NCBI GenBank assembly: GCA_019722365.1 | Contig: JADFUC010001028.1 | Coordinates: 372,001-436,000, forward strand | Source: Lithospermum erythrorhizon | Lineage: Eukaryota; Streptophyta; Magnoliopsida; Boraginales; Boraginaceae | Length of the DNA: 64,000 nt | Direction of reading: 5' to 3' | Part shown: positions 1 to 12,400 of the stretch, in pieces | Layout of the letters: every line of letters begins with the position of its first letter | How positions within the stretch are numbered: position 1 is the first letter of the stretch | The notes under the pieces: generated by a model | The model's input: only the letters and a program-made list of their open reading frames with translations | Told to the model about the DNA's origin: nothing | The model's database searches: none | Program-made: the position numbers and the translations under genes

Positions 1-3000
1 TCTTGAAGAAGCCACATAAATTGGAATTTTCTTGAAGCTTTCCCGGTGATATCCCCCACTGTTTTAAGATGACATTTCAAGTTATCAGTGACAGAGATGC
101 CAATTAGTTTATTGTAATGTATATACAGTGACGTAATGAGTTAAAAAATATACATTACTCTTTATTTCAGATGTTAAATTTAGACTTGGTAAAAGAATCA
201 AATCAACCATATTACAATTGTACTCGAAAGGATGGATAACTGGAGCAACTCAAAAACATTTTGATCTCAATTGATAATATGATAGGTCAATGTTTGACAT
301 ATTTCCGTCAAACAATAGTGGACAAGATTAGGAAAGTGGTATGGAATATTAATATTACTGATTAAACAATATAGAATTGTGGTAAATAATGAGAAAGCTC
401 ATCAAGAAGACCAGTGGGAGCTGATGTTATAGTCAAAGAGGTAAGTTGAAGTTTATTTTTCACTTATTCAGCACAAGAAAATAAAACATTTAATGAAGAT
501 TAAAAATACATTTCTGCTAACACCAGCCAAAGCAGTAACATAAATGGATTATATCATAAAAATCATGGTTGACAGTATAATCCTGGAGTCCCCGACATGA
601 CAGTTCACTATGAGAATGTCAAGAATGATGAAAACATTTTGACATCAAATTGATTGCTCCATCACATGAATAAATATAATCTATAACCTATCAATCAAAG
701 TCACGAAGATAAAAAATCAGCTACATATAAGCTTACATAATCTAAAACATAGGAAAATATCCCCCAATTATGATTTTGCATCACAAGGCAGTCTGTACTC
801 ATCTTCTTTAGCAAATCTGGTGGAAATCTACAAACGCATTACAATGACAAAGAAACGATCAGGCATCAACTTGCCAGTTAGATTTGCAACTCCTGGTATC
901 ATGGCCTAAAAAAGTTGATACTTTACCATACTTAGATTGATTTAAGCATTCTAGTGTAACATAATATTTTAATAGGTTTACAATTTGCTTCAGCCAATAT
1001 GAAAAAGGTTTCAATAACCTGGTGGAGGTCAATTTGTTCATTTTATACTAAAATGTATTCTCTTGTACCTTAACTAGAAAGTTAGAAAACCTAGCTAATA
1101 AGTTTCCAAAACATAGGGTAAAAGCAGCCTGTGCCGCATCCCACATTTAGGCAAGCTGATGGTCTTATACTGCTACGTGAATGAAGTTCATCAAAACATC
1201 AATAAACGGTTACCTGGCAGAAATTCCGTAAACATCAGTTATAGGTCTGAATTAATTGAAGTTTATCTCTGAACTTTTTATGTTGAAGTCTTATCATTTA
1301 ATGAAAAAGGGTAAGTAAAATATATCTCTTTAATTTCCATTTTAGGATTTGAAATACTCATTTCAAAACCAGTGTGGTCATTCACTTTACAACCAAAATA
1401 GAATATAATGGAACAAATAAAAATAGCTTGTTAAACCACCTACATTTCTTATCTATTGTGAAGGATTAGTTAGTCTTTTTACTTTTTCATCAAGAGTCTA
1501 AGCGGAAACAGCATCCCATATCAAGGTAAGTCTGCGTACATCCGACCCCAGCTTAAGCAGGAGCCTCTTTAGAGGCATTGGAGAATGCTATTGTTGTTGT
1601 AAATACCTTTGGAACACCGTGCCATGAAAATTTATGTTTTGCATGAAGTCGAGAGTGGATGCTGAATCTGCTGCGCTGAATTGTTCAAGAATGTTCATGT
1701 CCTGGTAGCAATAAAAATCCATGCCTTACAATTTAAAGAAACTAATAATATATGTTTGATAATATTACGTATACTAATACAACAACTCAGAGCAATGTCA
1801 CCACTCACCAACCAGTAACAACAAAGAACGAATATCAAAAAATTGAAAAATCACATATGTATTCAATTGCATTAAGAAAGTATACTTTCTCACACCGTGC
1901 ACAACACCACCAATTGCATTAAAAATTAAAAAACTCTTGATGACATAACATTTTTTTATAGTTGAAGGGAGAAAGTATAAATGTCATGAAGCATATATAT
2001 TTCCTGACGAACATATATCTAAGAAAACATGATTTGACAATGAGAATACAACAGTACAGGGTCACAGGGGTACCCTCAAGCGTCAAGACAGTACTGCATG
2101 ATAAGATTACTACGGTGACATGTCTGAGAACCGCCTAAAGGATCCTCTGGCCCCTAAACAGAATACTCAGTTAATTTACTTCTTAAGTATGAGATTATTC
2201 TCCAAACTTGCTTGCACATTGAAACATGCATTGATTCAAATACATCAAATAGAGTTGTCACATTGCAGCTCATATTTGCCCGAAACTTACCTGGCTAATA
2301 ATCATCGTTAAAAGTTCAAAACCTAGGCAGATTGCAACCAATGGAAAATGATCTCCTTCATCATTCTTCTTCAATACTTTCTGCACATAAATTTCAAATT
2401 CATGACAAATGCATACTTCCGATTCCTAAGTAACTGTAATTAGACCTATTTAGTCCCATCAGCTTTAAGAAGAAACATCACCATCACAAGAAACACAAAC
2501 CACACACCTGAAAAACGTATTTTGCAACCTCATAGTAGCGACCACTTTTAGCCCATCCTCCAGTGAAGAGCACACCGTTTATTAGATTAAGCTTATGCAA
2601 CGCAAATTAACAACAATCAAGCCAGCCATTAGCAGATAAGCTCAGCTTAAATCAGCTTCATCCAATGGATCACTTCTTTTGTGCTGTAAAGGATACATTG
2701 ATACATACAAGGCTCTTTAACACTAATCAAATATGCAATCACAGAATGGACTTTATTATGCAAGATCGAATATTTCCTTTGAAATTACCTATTTCCCAAT
2801 TCTAGTGGTCAAAATTATCTTTTTCCCCTTAAACTTTGTGGTCACGTTTCTGAAAATCGTGGACTAAACTACCCAAAAAAGCCAAAATGATCAATAGTTA
2901 ACGTACTTGTTTGAAATTTTCTTCAGGATTCAATGAAACCATATCAATTATAGGCTGCTGCAGCACATTACTAGCTCAATTATAGGGTGTTGTAGATAGA

Positions 3001-3797
3001 TAATCTCAAGGACAATATTTAAGTGTCAAAGTGATCAATAGAAACGTATGCGATGGCACAATAAAATTCAATACTAAAGATCGAATTTTTACTTTAACTT
3101 AACTATTTCCCTATTCCATAACCAAAATGATCCTTTCCCCTACACCATGGTGTTCAATTTTCTAAAAAAACATTGTCTAAAATACCCAAAAACTCAACAT
3201 AATCAAAAGTAACGTACACGTTCAAATTCTTTATACTCCGTATTACAATAGAATATACAATCACAACTTAAAATTCAACATGCAAGATCCAATTTTTACA
3301 TAACAATTAACTATTTTCCCAATTCCAATTAGCAAACATCTCTTCCTTCTTAAAAACATGGACTAGCACCAAAAAGTCAAAAATGATCAACATAAAAATT
3401 ATCATTTCCCAAACCAATTACTAAAACATGACTAAAAATAATCTGAAAATGATATAAGATTAAGCTTATGATCAAAATTTTGTTTGGGCTCATTATATAT
3501 AAGAGGAATAACTCTAGCACCAGCAGCTTCAACAAATTTCACATATGAAGCAGCTATATAAGAAGCATTACTATTATTATTAAGCCGACCCGATGCTCCA
3601 TCTCCCGGGTGGGTCAAGATTCCAATAACGGGTCGGTAATTGAGGTTGGGTTCCGGGGCAGGGCAACCCGGAGAGAGTTGACCGAATTCTGAAGAAGTTA
3701 AGAGGAGTGTGGAGTTGAAGGTTGACTTTGCGTTGACTGATGTAGGGAGGTGTTTTGAGAGGGAGATTAAGAGGGGGATCCAGAGGTAGTTTAGCAT
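1..3797 (-). CDS. GGH: Gamma-glutamyl hydrolase, 3' end beyond the window
   Basis: Encodes a gamma-glutamyl hydrolase (peptidase C26, class I glutamine amidotransferase-like fold), which in plants trims folate polyglutamate tails, usually in the vacuole. Exons by homology: 3797-3456, 2576-2508, 2380-2291, 1701-1607, 827 to about 767, and 58 to the left edge. Exon 1 begins with a signal-peptide-like stretch (MLNYLWIPLLISL), then the family segment RPVIGILTHPGDG. Exon 2 gives GVLFTGGWAKSG. Exon 3 carries the nucleophile motif ICLGFE (Cys about residue 155). Exon 4 gives ILEQF and TLDFMQN, exon 5 RFPPDLLKKMSTDCLVMQNH, and exon 6 GISPGKLQENS. The catalytic His (FQWHPE region) would lie to the left of the window. 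Introns 2, 3 and 4 have ordinary GT-AG ends. Introns 1 and 5 lack a GT donor where homology places it, and a short direct repeat flanks each. The identification is secure; whether this copy is intact is not. Confidence 0.9.
2584..3470 (-). repeat. 14-bp direct repeat flanking GGH intron 1
   Basis: The 14 bases agattaagcttatg occur at 3457-3470 (end of exon 1) and again at 2584-2597 (just before exon 2). On the coding strand both copies read H-K-L-N-L. Homologues contain this short stretch once, so the two copies straddle the intron. Confidence 0.85.
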
Positions 3798-3809
3798 GTT
3801 GGAGGTGGT

Positions 3810-3834
3810 GGGGTGGGGTGGGGGTGGGGGTGGG
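3810..3834 (+). other. G-quadruplex-capable tract at the GGH start
   Basis: Five runs of three to five G separated by single T residues on the + strand, 13 bases upstream of the GGH start codon (coding strand is C-rich). This matches the usual pattern for a stable intramolecular G-quadruplex, with an i-motif possible on the other strand. It probably lies in the 5' leader or core promoter. Confidence 0.7.
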
Positions 3835-3840
3835 TGTGGA

Positions 3841-4575
3841 AGGGGTAGAGTTGAGTGGTGGAGGGTGGAGAGGTTGGGTGTGGTGGGGACATTTTTTTGG
3901 ATATGTGGGGTCCACTTGAAGTGTTGAGTTGTATACTTTGTATTGTACTTTTGGTCTTTTTTGCAATCTTCTTGTCATCATAGTTTGACTATATAGTAAC
4001 AATTTGAAAGTTTTTTATATAAGAATTTGGAGATGAGTACAATATTTTTTTTATAATTATGTATACTGCCTCAATTATAATGTGCTGAATTTTAAATTGG
4101 GTGGATGAATTAAAAGATGGGATCACTACAAATGTTCAGTTGTATTGAACTTTTTGGTCTTGTTTGCAATTTTTTAAAATAGATTTTCACCCCACCTAGA
4201 ATATTATTTTAATGCTCCAAACAATATTCAATAGGAAGATAAGGATGATACAACGAGTTTTACATTTTAGGTTCACCTAGTATTTTCCAATGGCCTTGGA
4301 CTTTTGATATTAAGATTTTTATTTAGTATTTGATATTAAATTAATCTCAATTATTGGATAATCTTTTTTGTAATGATTTTAAATTTTATTTTTATTTTTA
4401 AATAAGGACTTTTTAGTCATTTTGTAATATTCAAAATCCCTCCGATTATAAGTTTTTGAATTTTAAACTATTTCAAATTTTCCCAACATTACTCATTAAA
4501 ATCTCAAATTGGCCATTTTTAGATTAAGTTATTATTATTTTTTGATCTCATATCAAGCTAGTATTAACATCAAGA
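3841..4575. other. AT-rich region upstream of GGH
   Basis: Presumed promoter side of the minus-strand gamma-glutamyl hydrolase gene. It is AT-rich with long T runs. I see no coding region and no distinctive element. Confidence 0.5.
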
Positions 4576-4689
4576 GATTCAAACTCCTAGGTGCCGTAAG
4601 AGAGATTTGCGTGATATTGTTCCAAATACTGAATCTCCAAATAGAGTGTTGTTATTTTTTAAACTCTTCTGTATGTAGGAGTTTGAATC
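4576..4689. repeat. 14-bp perfect inverted repeat pair
   Basis: GATTCAAACTCCTA at 4576-4589 is the exact reverse complement of TAGGAGTTTGAATC at 4676-4689, with about 86 bases between them. The right arm also resembles a pol III B box. It may be the remnant of a small hairpin or SINE-type element. Confidence 0.6.
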
Positions 4690-4794
4690 CCCTTTCTTTT
4701 TAGACTTCGTTGATTGCGATGATTATTGTTCCAAAATATTAAACTCATTTTTTTCTTATATCAATTTAAGTGATTCGGAGATTGAAACGAACAA

Positions 4795-7700
4795 TAAAAT
4801 TTCCGGGGCCCTCTCTAGGGTTTTTTGTTTTTTCTCTCTTCCCGAGAGAATCTCACTTTTTCTAGTCCCTAGACGGTGTTAGAATTTCAAATAACAGCCT
4901 TTCTTTCCATGTCTACATTCCTCTCAACATTCTGGGAAGTTGTCACATGCTTTCCGGCTGCCTTCTTCTCTTCTTTCGTGTCTTCCCGCTCGGGTCGAGA
5001 AGTTTTCAAAAGGATGCGGGAAGCCGCGTCTTGCTAACCTTTGCTTTTTTCCTCTCTTCTGCTTTCTATTTTTGGTAGCGTACTACCATTATCACCGACG
5101 TTGAGATTTGTCAGTGGGGCACGAGAATCGACGGCTCAGGATCTCATCTTCACACCTAGTTAACCGTGACTTCATTCTCTCTCGTGTCTTGGTTCAGCGC
5201 GGTGCCGTTTACTGGAAAATGGAGTCGGATTCATGCAGACTTTTCGGGGTCCATATCTCCGGGAAGCGGGACGAATTTGAGTAGAGTTTGAAGTGATGTC
5301 AGATAATATAGAAAGGGAGATGAAAAAGATCACTAGTCCTCACTGTCAGTGTCGATTAAGAAGAAATTTCTACAAAAATCAAAGATACCATCGTATCTCT
5401 CCTTAAGTGGTCGGTTTTATACCAATACGGGAATGAAACTCTTCCATTTCGTGTTTAGTGACGACAACCATATGAATCTACACTTTCTGAGGGGTATGCA
5501 ATCGTGGTTGCCGCTTAGGAAGTCGAGATGGTAATCGAATGTCGTGTTCCTGAGTCTATTCCTTTGTCGGGTTCAAACATAAATTCAAATTTTGGTTTAT
5601 AAGCCGACGGACTGCTCTGCTATGAAAAAAGCCTGCAATATCGTGAAGTTCTTGAGGTTGATAAGATAAAGTATAGAACAAGACGTGGTACATTAGAAAG
5701 CTAAATTGATTGACATGAATAAACCCTCAAAAAGAGGGTTTAAGTTCTCTATGCAAAAGTCCGGTGTGGCATATCGCGCTTGCTTTGCATGTTTGTCTCA
5801 TCAGGGAAAGGATGGGCACAGCACTAACGCAGGATAAATTCATGACGCACCATAATTGTAGATAACAAATTTGATAATGGATGTCAGGCTACGTGCTGGC
5901 GGCGTACAAGGCGCCGAGATTATCGAAACGGATTCGATGATGAAAAAGAGAGGGTGAGGGGATAAGTTTTAATGGAGTGGACGAGCAAATTCGAGGCTGT
6001 AAAAGAAATTAATGGTGGAAGGAGAAGCAGAAGCTTGAGATCTCGAAATCATCGTCATTGGGGGAACAAATTTATGTAGTCTCCATAGAAAGCATCGAAT
6101 ACTAAAGCCCAATCTAAAAATCAAACATGTTTTGTATTCTTGGTGTTGTTCGATTGAAGCTTCAGCAGCTACTCACTGAAAATGAGATTTTAGGGAAGTT
6201 TAACCTCCGAATGGTGAGAGGTGTGTGAAAAGAAATCACTAAGCAGGAGAAAATGGTGCCCGTGTATGGAGAACTATCAAGCATCGGGTGGTCATACTCT
6301 GGGGACGCTGTCAAACGACTGCAAGTTAAGTCAAGCAGCAACTTGGAAAAACGGCTCTTCAAAAACTCGAGCACCTTACTTTGCCTTCTGGCTAGTACAA
6401 GAATCGATTTTTTCCACCTGGATGCTTCATAAAGAGGTACCGTTAAAAAGAGGTAAGCAGCCTTTGTTCAAAAAAAATATGGTAAAGAAAGCAGATGTAA
6501 GACACTCAAACACTGAAGCAGGTCCAAATTTTCCTTCTAAGCGATTCTCTGTTGAAGGTCAGTCCCATGAGCCTCCCAACCCTAACGAGATAGAAGGTTG
6601 TTCGTGATCAGAGACAAACCACTTTACCTTTTAGATTCTACTAGCTATTATTAATCATTTGAGCCTGCCGTCCAACCAGAGCGGTGCCACAAGACTTTGA
6701 GTTCTGAGGCCATTTATAATGTTCTAAAAACCAGAGGGTTACCAGCCTTAATTTAAGTTTATGGGAACTAACCTGTTAAGGCAAAGATTAGATCGAATCC
6801 TTTGTTAATTCTCAATGGTGCTTCGAGTTTCCAAAGGCTTATTGGTACTCATTTAGCCACAAGTGGGAAGTGATCATCATTCTTTATTATGGACAATGCA
6901 AAGTTCATATTGGTAAAGCCAAACGGGCGCTTGTTTTTTATAAACGCTATGTGTAAAAGAGAGCATGAAGATGGGAGAGCTTCGAATACTACTTGCTATG
7001 GACGAGGTGGTCTATTATTAGAGAGAACATCAAACTTGCCTCCTAATGGCAATTTACTGAGCGAAGAACAACAATTTAAATGGCAAAGTTTGAATCGATG
7101 ATCTCAAGCAAAAAATTGGGATAACCTTTGAATCTTCCTATTATCGACCTAGAAAAATTTTTGAGCTGAGGAAAAAGCTTCGGGGCACGGCAAGAGGAGG
7201 GAAAGTCACCGCGGTGCGCAAGGTCTAAGGAGAAATTTCACGGGAAGCCGACAAGACTACAAGATATTTCCCATGCGCCAACTTTGATCAGTGGAGGCGA
7301 ACTGTTATCGGGGACGGAGGATGCGACGGTACATAGCAGGGCAATTTAAAAAGTTAAGGAAATTGTTCTTCAATATTTTACTACTATGTTTCGGTCTAAT
7401 GAAAACTCCAAACTGGAGTTGGCAATCTACTTTCGATTAATCTGTCTATAGAATGAATGCTTAGTTAACTGTACATCACTAACGGCACAAGTGACGTTGT
7501 CTTGAGATGCCAATTGAAAAATCTCCGTGTCCAGACATGGTACGGCTACCGCTTTTTTTCAGCTTCCTTATTAAGCATTGCGGTTCTTTGATATTATTCG
7601 TGTCGTTGACAGCTTTTTCTTTTAGCCTCGCTTATTGGAATTGGCGTTAATCATACTCATATATGCTTAATTCCTAAAACTTCGTCGCCTTCTAGTATGT

Positions 7701-10050
7701 CCGGTGTCAGTGCCCATGTCAAGGTATCAGGGTTAAGATTATTAGTAGATTTGCGACTCCACCTGTGACGCGCCTCTATTTGACGGATATTATTTTATGA
7801 ATCAAAAGCGCATTTTTAATTTTATTGTAATGATCTCCGATAACATTTTAGACTGCTTCACGCGGGTCCTCCATTTTATGAATCAATGAAAGTCGGTTAA
7901 ATGTCAATATGCCGACCAAATCGATACGAAGAAGGCATACGACATAGAATGGAACAAAAGTTTCGAAATGCATCACGTTAAAAACTATTTAGACGATGGG
8001 TCGATTGGATTTCATGGTTCGTATCTAAGCGCTTCCTTGGGTTTTCCTCCGGGACAATCTGCTCCCAAAGTGCCTTGCTAAAGCCGACTAAGGATCTGAC
8101 AGCGAATTCTCTACCGCCATATTTGTGTCTTATTCATAAGCAGAAAAATTCAAAGAAGACGATCATCAAGTTAGTAATCGATTTAAGTCTCTTTCGGCAT
8201 CAAAATCACCCTGAAAGTCCGATGCTAGCCACATCTATTTGGCGGATGATACCATCATTTTTGGAAGGCTGAGGAATAAAAAGGCCGAAATTATGATCTT
8301 CAAAGATTGGCGAGGAGTTTCGATCAAAAGGTTAATGGGAAATGTTCGCCGAGTTTTTCTCCCCGCACGCGATGTGACACGGCGTAAATACCAAATATTA
8401 TGAACGGCGGAGGTCAAGCGATCAAATAAAATACTGGGTCTTCCATCGTAGCTGGTTGCATGTTAAAGAGATTTTCCGCTTCATTCAAAGCAACTTGAGA
8501 AAGCACTAGGCGGAAAGGTAAATTATTATCCCAAGCCAGCCGAGGCTAGACGGTAATCGTAGTAACGCCGCCCATTCCAAACTTTGTTATGAATCAAGTT
8601 TCAATCTCCTACAGTATATTGGCGAATCGAACAGACAACGGCACGCGCTTTTTTAGGGCTAACAAAGTGATGGCGATAAGCGGTGTTCAATCGGAAAGAA
8701 ATGTGATAAGACATATTGAATAAAAAATGTTCCGGGCTTCGCTTCAAGGATCTGGGGAATACTTAATTTGGAGTTATTGGCTAAACAGGTCGAGGATACC
8801 ACTCAGTTTTACCAATGCTTAAATTGCTCAAGGAAGTGATTTTAGACGTATTAATCGCTTTTACGCAAAGTCAAGCCTAACCCCTCAGGCTGGCCAAGTC
8901 ACCAAGGTCGAAAAGGTGTTCGGGACGCTTATCTCAAAGCGAGAAATGGGCGATGGTCGTGAGTATTTACTGCATGAATGAAACTGGGTACCATGGAAAA
9001 CATATTTTAAAGCCAAGGTGTGGCAGGTAACGATATTGGGGCCAAGGCCACAATTGAGCACCAATCTGCAGCTGGGATAAACGAAAGACGGCACTATCTT
9101 GAGGCGAGCTGCCCATTCCTTGGGTTTGAGGAACTAGAGATAAGCTTTTTGCCATCACACAAAAAGCAAAAGTGATCTTTGCGCGCTCAAGCAAACGTTC
9201 CTGACACGAAAACAAATCTAGAGTTGGTAGGATAATAAAAAGTGGATAAAAAGAATAAATGGCGATGTCATTTAATTTCTACTGGAAGCAAGAGTTCATG
9301 GGGAAGAACATTCCTCTGGCCTAAATAAGAAATCTTGGGGCCAGATAAACAGATAATGTACTTCCAACAAAAGTCGCTTACGCCCGTAGGTATTCAATCG
9401 ATTCTGAGCTGCCAGGTTTTCAGAAGAGTGCAAAGTGCTCGAGGATTTTTACTACATTTATTTCTATCTTGTCCGTACTCTGCAAGGTGTTCCTCGTTTA
9501 TTTGACACCGCTCCACCTTCAGATCAACGAGGTCCGCGACAAATATTGTAGAATTTTTATTACAACTCAATTCAAAGCGCGAGTCGCCCCAAAGTTGTCA
9601 GCTTTAATCGCCGTGTAATGGTGCTATGAAAGGCTAAATAATGTGGTCTTTGGGAAGCCAACTCAAGTGTGAGTCTATTTTACATGAAGGTTATTTACTA
9701 TATGAAAGTTACTGTGGAGCTTAATGCAATAACAAATCGCCTTCTCCGTGTAAAATGTGATCACAAACAAATTTGATGGATAAGACCAACGGTGGTTCAA
9801 AATTAATATAGGTGCGACCGAACAAACATAGCGTAAGTGTGACCGCTGGATGTAAGTGCGTTGGCCGTGGATTTAAAATTCGGGTGATTTCGCTTGTTTC
9901 TACACAAGATTACTCTCAGACTCATAACAATTGTTGTAGCGGAGGCCATGGTAATAAGGGATGGTTTGGAATTTGTAACGCAATCATTGACAAAGGCGAG
10001 ACAGAAATGATTCAAGTTAAGTTGACATGTCAATGAATTCAAGAACAATG
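4795..10050 (+). mobile_element. Long, heavily decayed LINE (non-LTR retrotransposon)
   Basis: One degenerate plant L1-type LINE, read by stitching frames across many stops and shifts. ORF1: a stretch at about 5650-5825 matches the region before the zinc knuckle (I-D-M-N-K-P), followed by CFACLSHQGKDGH. ORF2: reverse transcriptase opens near 7640 with NHTHICLIPKTSSP (typically NHTLIALIPK). Next come D-T-K-K-A-Y-D near 7930 (family D-F-E-K-A-Y-D) and the catalytic box A-D-D-T-I-I-F-G near 8240. A C-terminal RNase H-like part at about 9780-10030 contains AEAMVIRDGLEFVTQS. Order and spacing fit a nearly full-length insertion of about 5.2 kb that has been inactive for a long time. The 5' edge is placed where a CT-rich, more GC-rich sequence begins. 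I found neither target-site duplications nor a clear poly(A) tail, so both ends are approximate. Confidence 0.8.
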
Positions 10051-12150
10051 GTGGTCTAAATAGTGGTGAATGATATACTTTATCTCGTCAACATAGTGGA
10101 AATAAAATTACACTTTGTCAAAAGAACACTCAACAATATTGCACACTCGATTGCGCATTGGGAGAATGGGAATTCAAGGGGAGTAACATGGCTTCACAAT
10201 CCCCTGACATTGGCTTGGCCCTTCTTTTAGCACCACTATCTCCCCAACTTCCACCCCACCCCTTGCCAATGCTTCGTGGTTTGAATTAAAAACTAAATCC
10301 CCTCCCCCGCCAGTGCTTTGTGCTCACTAATGAGCATATTTATTGACATAGTCGTCATTTGATGTCTGCCAAAATATTTCAATTAATCTGAAGAACCCAT
10401 TAATAAATAGAGGGACTGTTTTCAACTTAGAGACTGTGTCTCTATGGAAAATGTAGAGCTTCAGAGCGGAAATTTATTTTGTTTTGTTTGTTTGTATATA
10501 CTCCCCTCATTTGATTCATGGCAATTTGAAACCACTTATGAACACTTATTACTGAAGTTGATTTCTTTTAGCTTAAAGATTGTGTCTTTTTGATTTAGGA
10601 AAATGTTGAAACAAGATCCAAAGTCAACATTTTTCTCACTCATTAAGATTTCACTCTTATCGTCATCTATCTCTAATCTTTCAAACCCAATATGCTGATT
10701 AAATCATTATATTTGATAGAGTTGAGGATAACTGAGGCTGATGTAGTTTCTGATTTAAATGGTAGTTAGATAATTTTTGTGTAATAAGATGGAAACCTAA
10801 AGAAGTAGTGCTTATTATTAGCTACTATAGCTAAATCTATACAACAATGGTGTAGGGACTGATGACAAATCATTTAGCTAAAAAAAATTTATTTCAGTAG
10901 TTTGAGGGTTGAATTGATGTCCTTTGATTTTTGATTTCATCTATTCACTTTGTCAGCTTTCTACTGATGGTGTAATTATGAAAAATAATGTTATTGGAGA
11001 TATACAGAAATTCAAGCCTCTGGGTTAATTGGTGAGTTTCTCAAGTAGATATTTGATAAGTTTTCATTTTCAGGCACTCCTTGTTTATATATGCGATTGA
11101 TTTTATTTTGGTAAAGGATCTGTTCAGGAGCTTCCTTTGTAAATTAATTTTATTTTCTAGCCTGTGAAATTTGGTATCTGTGTGGTTGTAATGTGGAGAG
11201 AGGAAAAAGAATTTAGTATCTATTCAGGGAGCTCTTTGTTATAGATGCATTTGTGATTTATGCTGGTTTTGTATGGTTTGTTATATAGTGAAGTGGTTTC
11301 ATATCTTCATTCAAATGCGGATAGCTTTGCTCGTTTTGTTCAAGGATTATAATCTAGTGGCTGAGTTAAAGATACACACACCCAGTCAGCTGGAGCCTGG
11401 TTTTAAACGACTATTTCATTCCCTCCTTATTTGGTGTGCCGTTACAGAAGCTTCAAGCGCAAAATTATCATTTCACTAAAAAAGCTATTTATTGCAGCAG
11501 GCGTATACCACTGTAAAGCAAGACTGCTAAAGTGGCTAAGATAACTAGTGGATGTTCAAAATTTTCACCATATATTTTACTGTTCCAATATTTACTTTGA
11601 AACTTCTTTCCTTTTTAGTTTATTAATCTCTAACATCACCCTTGTTATGTTTTTGTCTATCTTACTCAAGCAAGTCAAAGATGCTATGTTAACAAATGTC
11701 CGAAGCTAAAAATGAGAACATTACCTCAAATTGTTTAAGGCATAAGTGAGTTTCAGTGTTTTATTAATGTTTTCAAAAGTTTCTAATTTTTAATATAGGT
11801 CTCTAAAGTATATTAATGTTTTGTTTTATTCATATTTTGACATTGTTTTTGAATTTGTTTCAGGCGATAAAAGAAATAGTAACGTGGATTGCGTGAAAGA
11901 TGGATTAGCATGAAATGGATTAGAGTGACATCAATCATAAAGATGGATTAAAGGTATGTAAATTTAATTATTTATTTTTATTAATAGGTATATTTTGTAA
12001 TTGAACTATGTAAATCGGAAAACATATATATTTAAAAATATAATTTAGCTTTAAATAAAAATTTATATTATGATATTCTATATTGTTATTTATAATTTTT
12101 TGTAATAATTAAATATTAATAAATATAATATAATAAAAATAAAATATACA
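10051..12150. other. Intergenic, no gene seen
   Basis: AT-rich sequence with ordinary unique-looking composition. I see no homology-bearing reading frame, RNA gene or clear repeat. Confidence 0.5.
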
Positions 12151-12189
12151 TATATCGTTGTATAGAAAAATATCTTTGTTATACTTTAT

Positions 12190-12400
12190 TATGGTGTAAT
12201 AAATACGATTTTTGTAACCCAAATATGGCGTAATAAAGAAAAAAGTCTGTTACCCAACACGAAAAACGAACAAAAAGCTTTTGCGATGCTGGGCGTGAAT
12301 AAACGCTTTTATTTAAGGCCTTTTTGCAACGCAAAAAAGGGTAATAATGCTTTTGTTATATTTCAAGTTTTTGTTACGCTATGTTGTAACAACAAGTCAT
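12190..12400. repeat. Cluster of GCGT-AAA submotifs in both orientations
   Basis: Short related motifs recur in about 200 bp: GTGTAATAAA near 12194, GCGTAATAAA near 12228 and GCGTGAATAAA near 12293 on the + strand; GCGTTGCAAAA near 12330 and GCGTAACAAAA near 12375 on the - strand. Such mixed-orientation motifs resemble the subterminal repeats of DNA transposons (CACTA or Mutator-like), but I found no terminal inverted repeat. Confidence 0.4.

Noticed and set aside
3580..4002. 140-residue open frame overlapping the GGH first exon on the same strand
   Set aside because: Proline/threonine low-complexity reading of the C-rich tract in another frame; the GGH frame has clear homology.
6162..8417. 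Several 60-128 residue frames as separate genes
   Set aside because: They lie inside the decayed LINE and match its ORF1/ORF2 only in part or are antisense noise.
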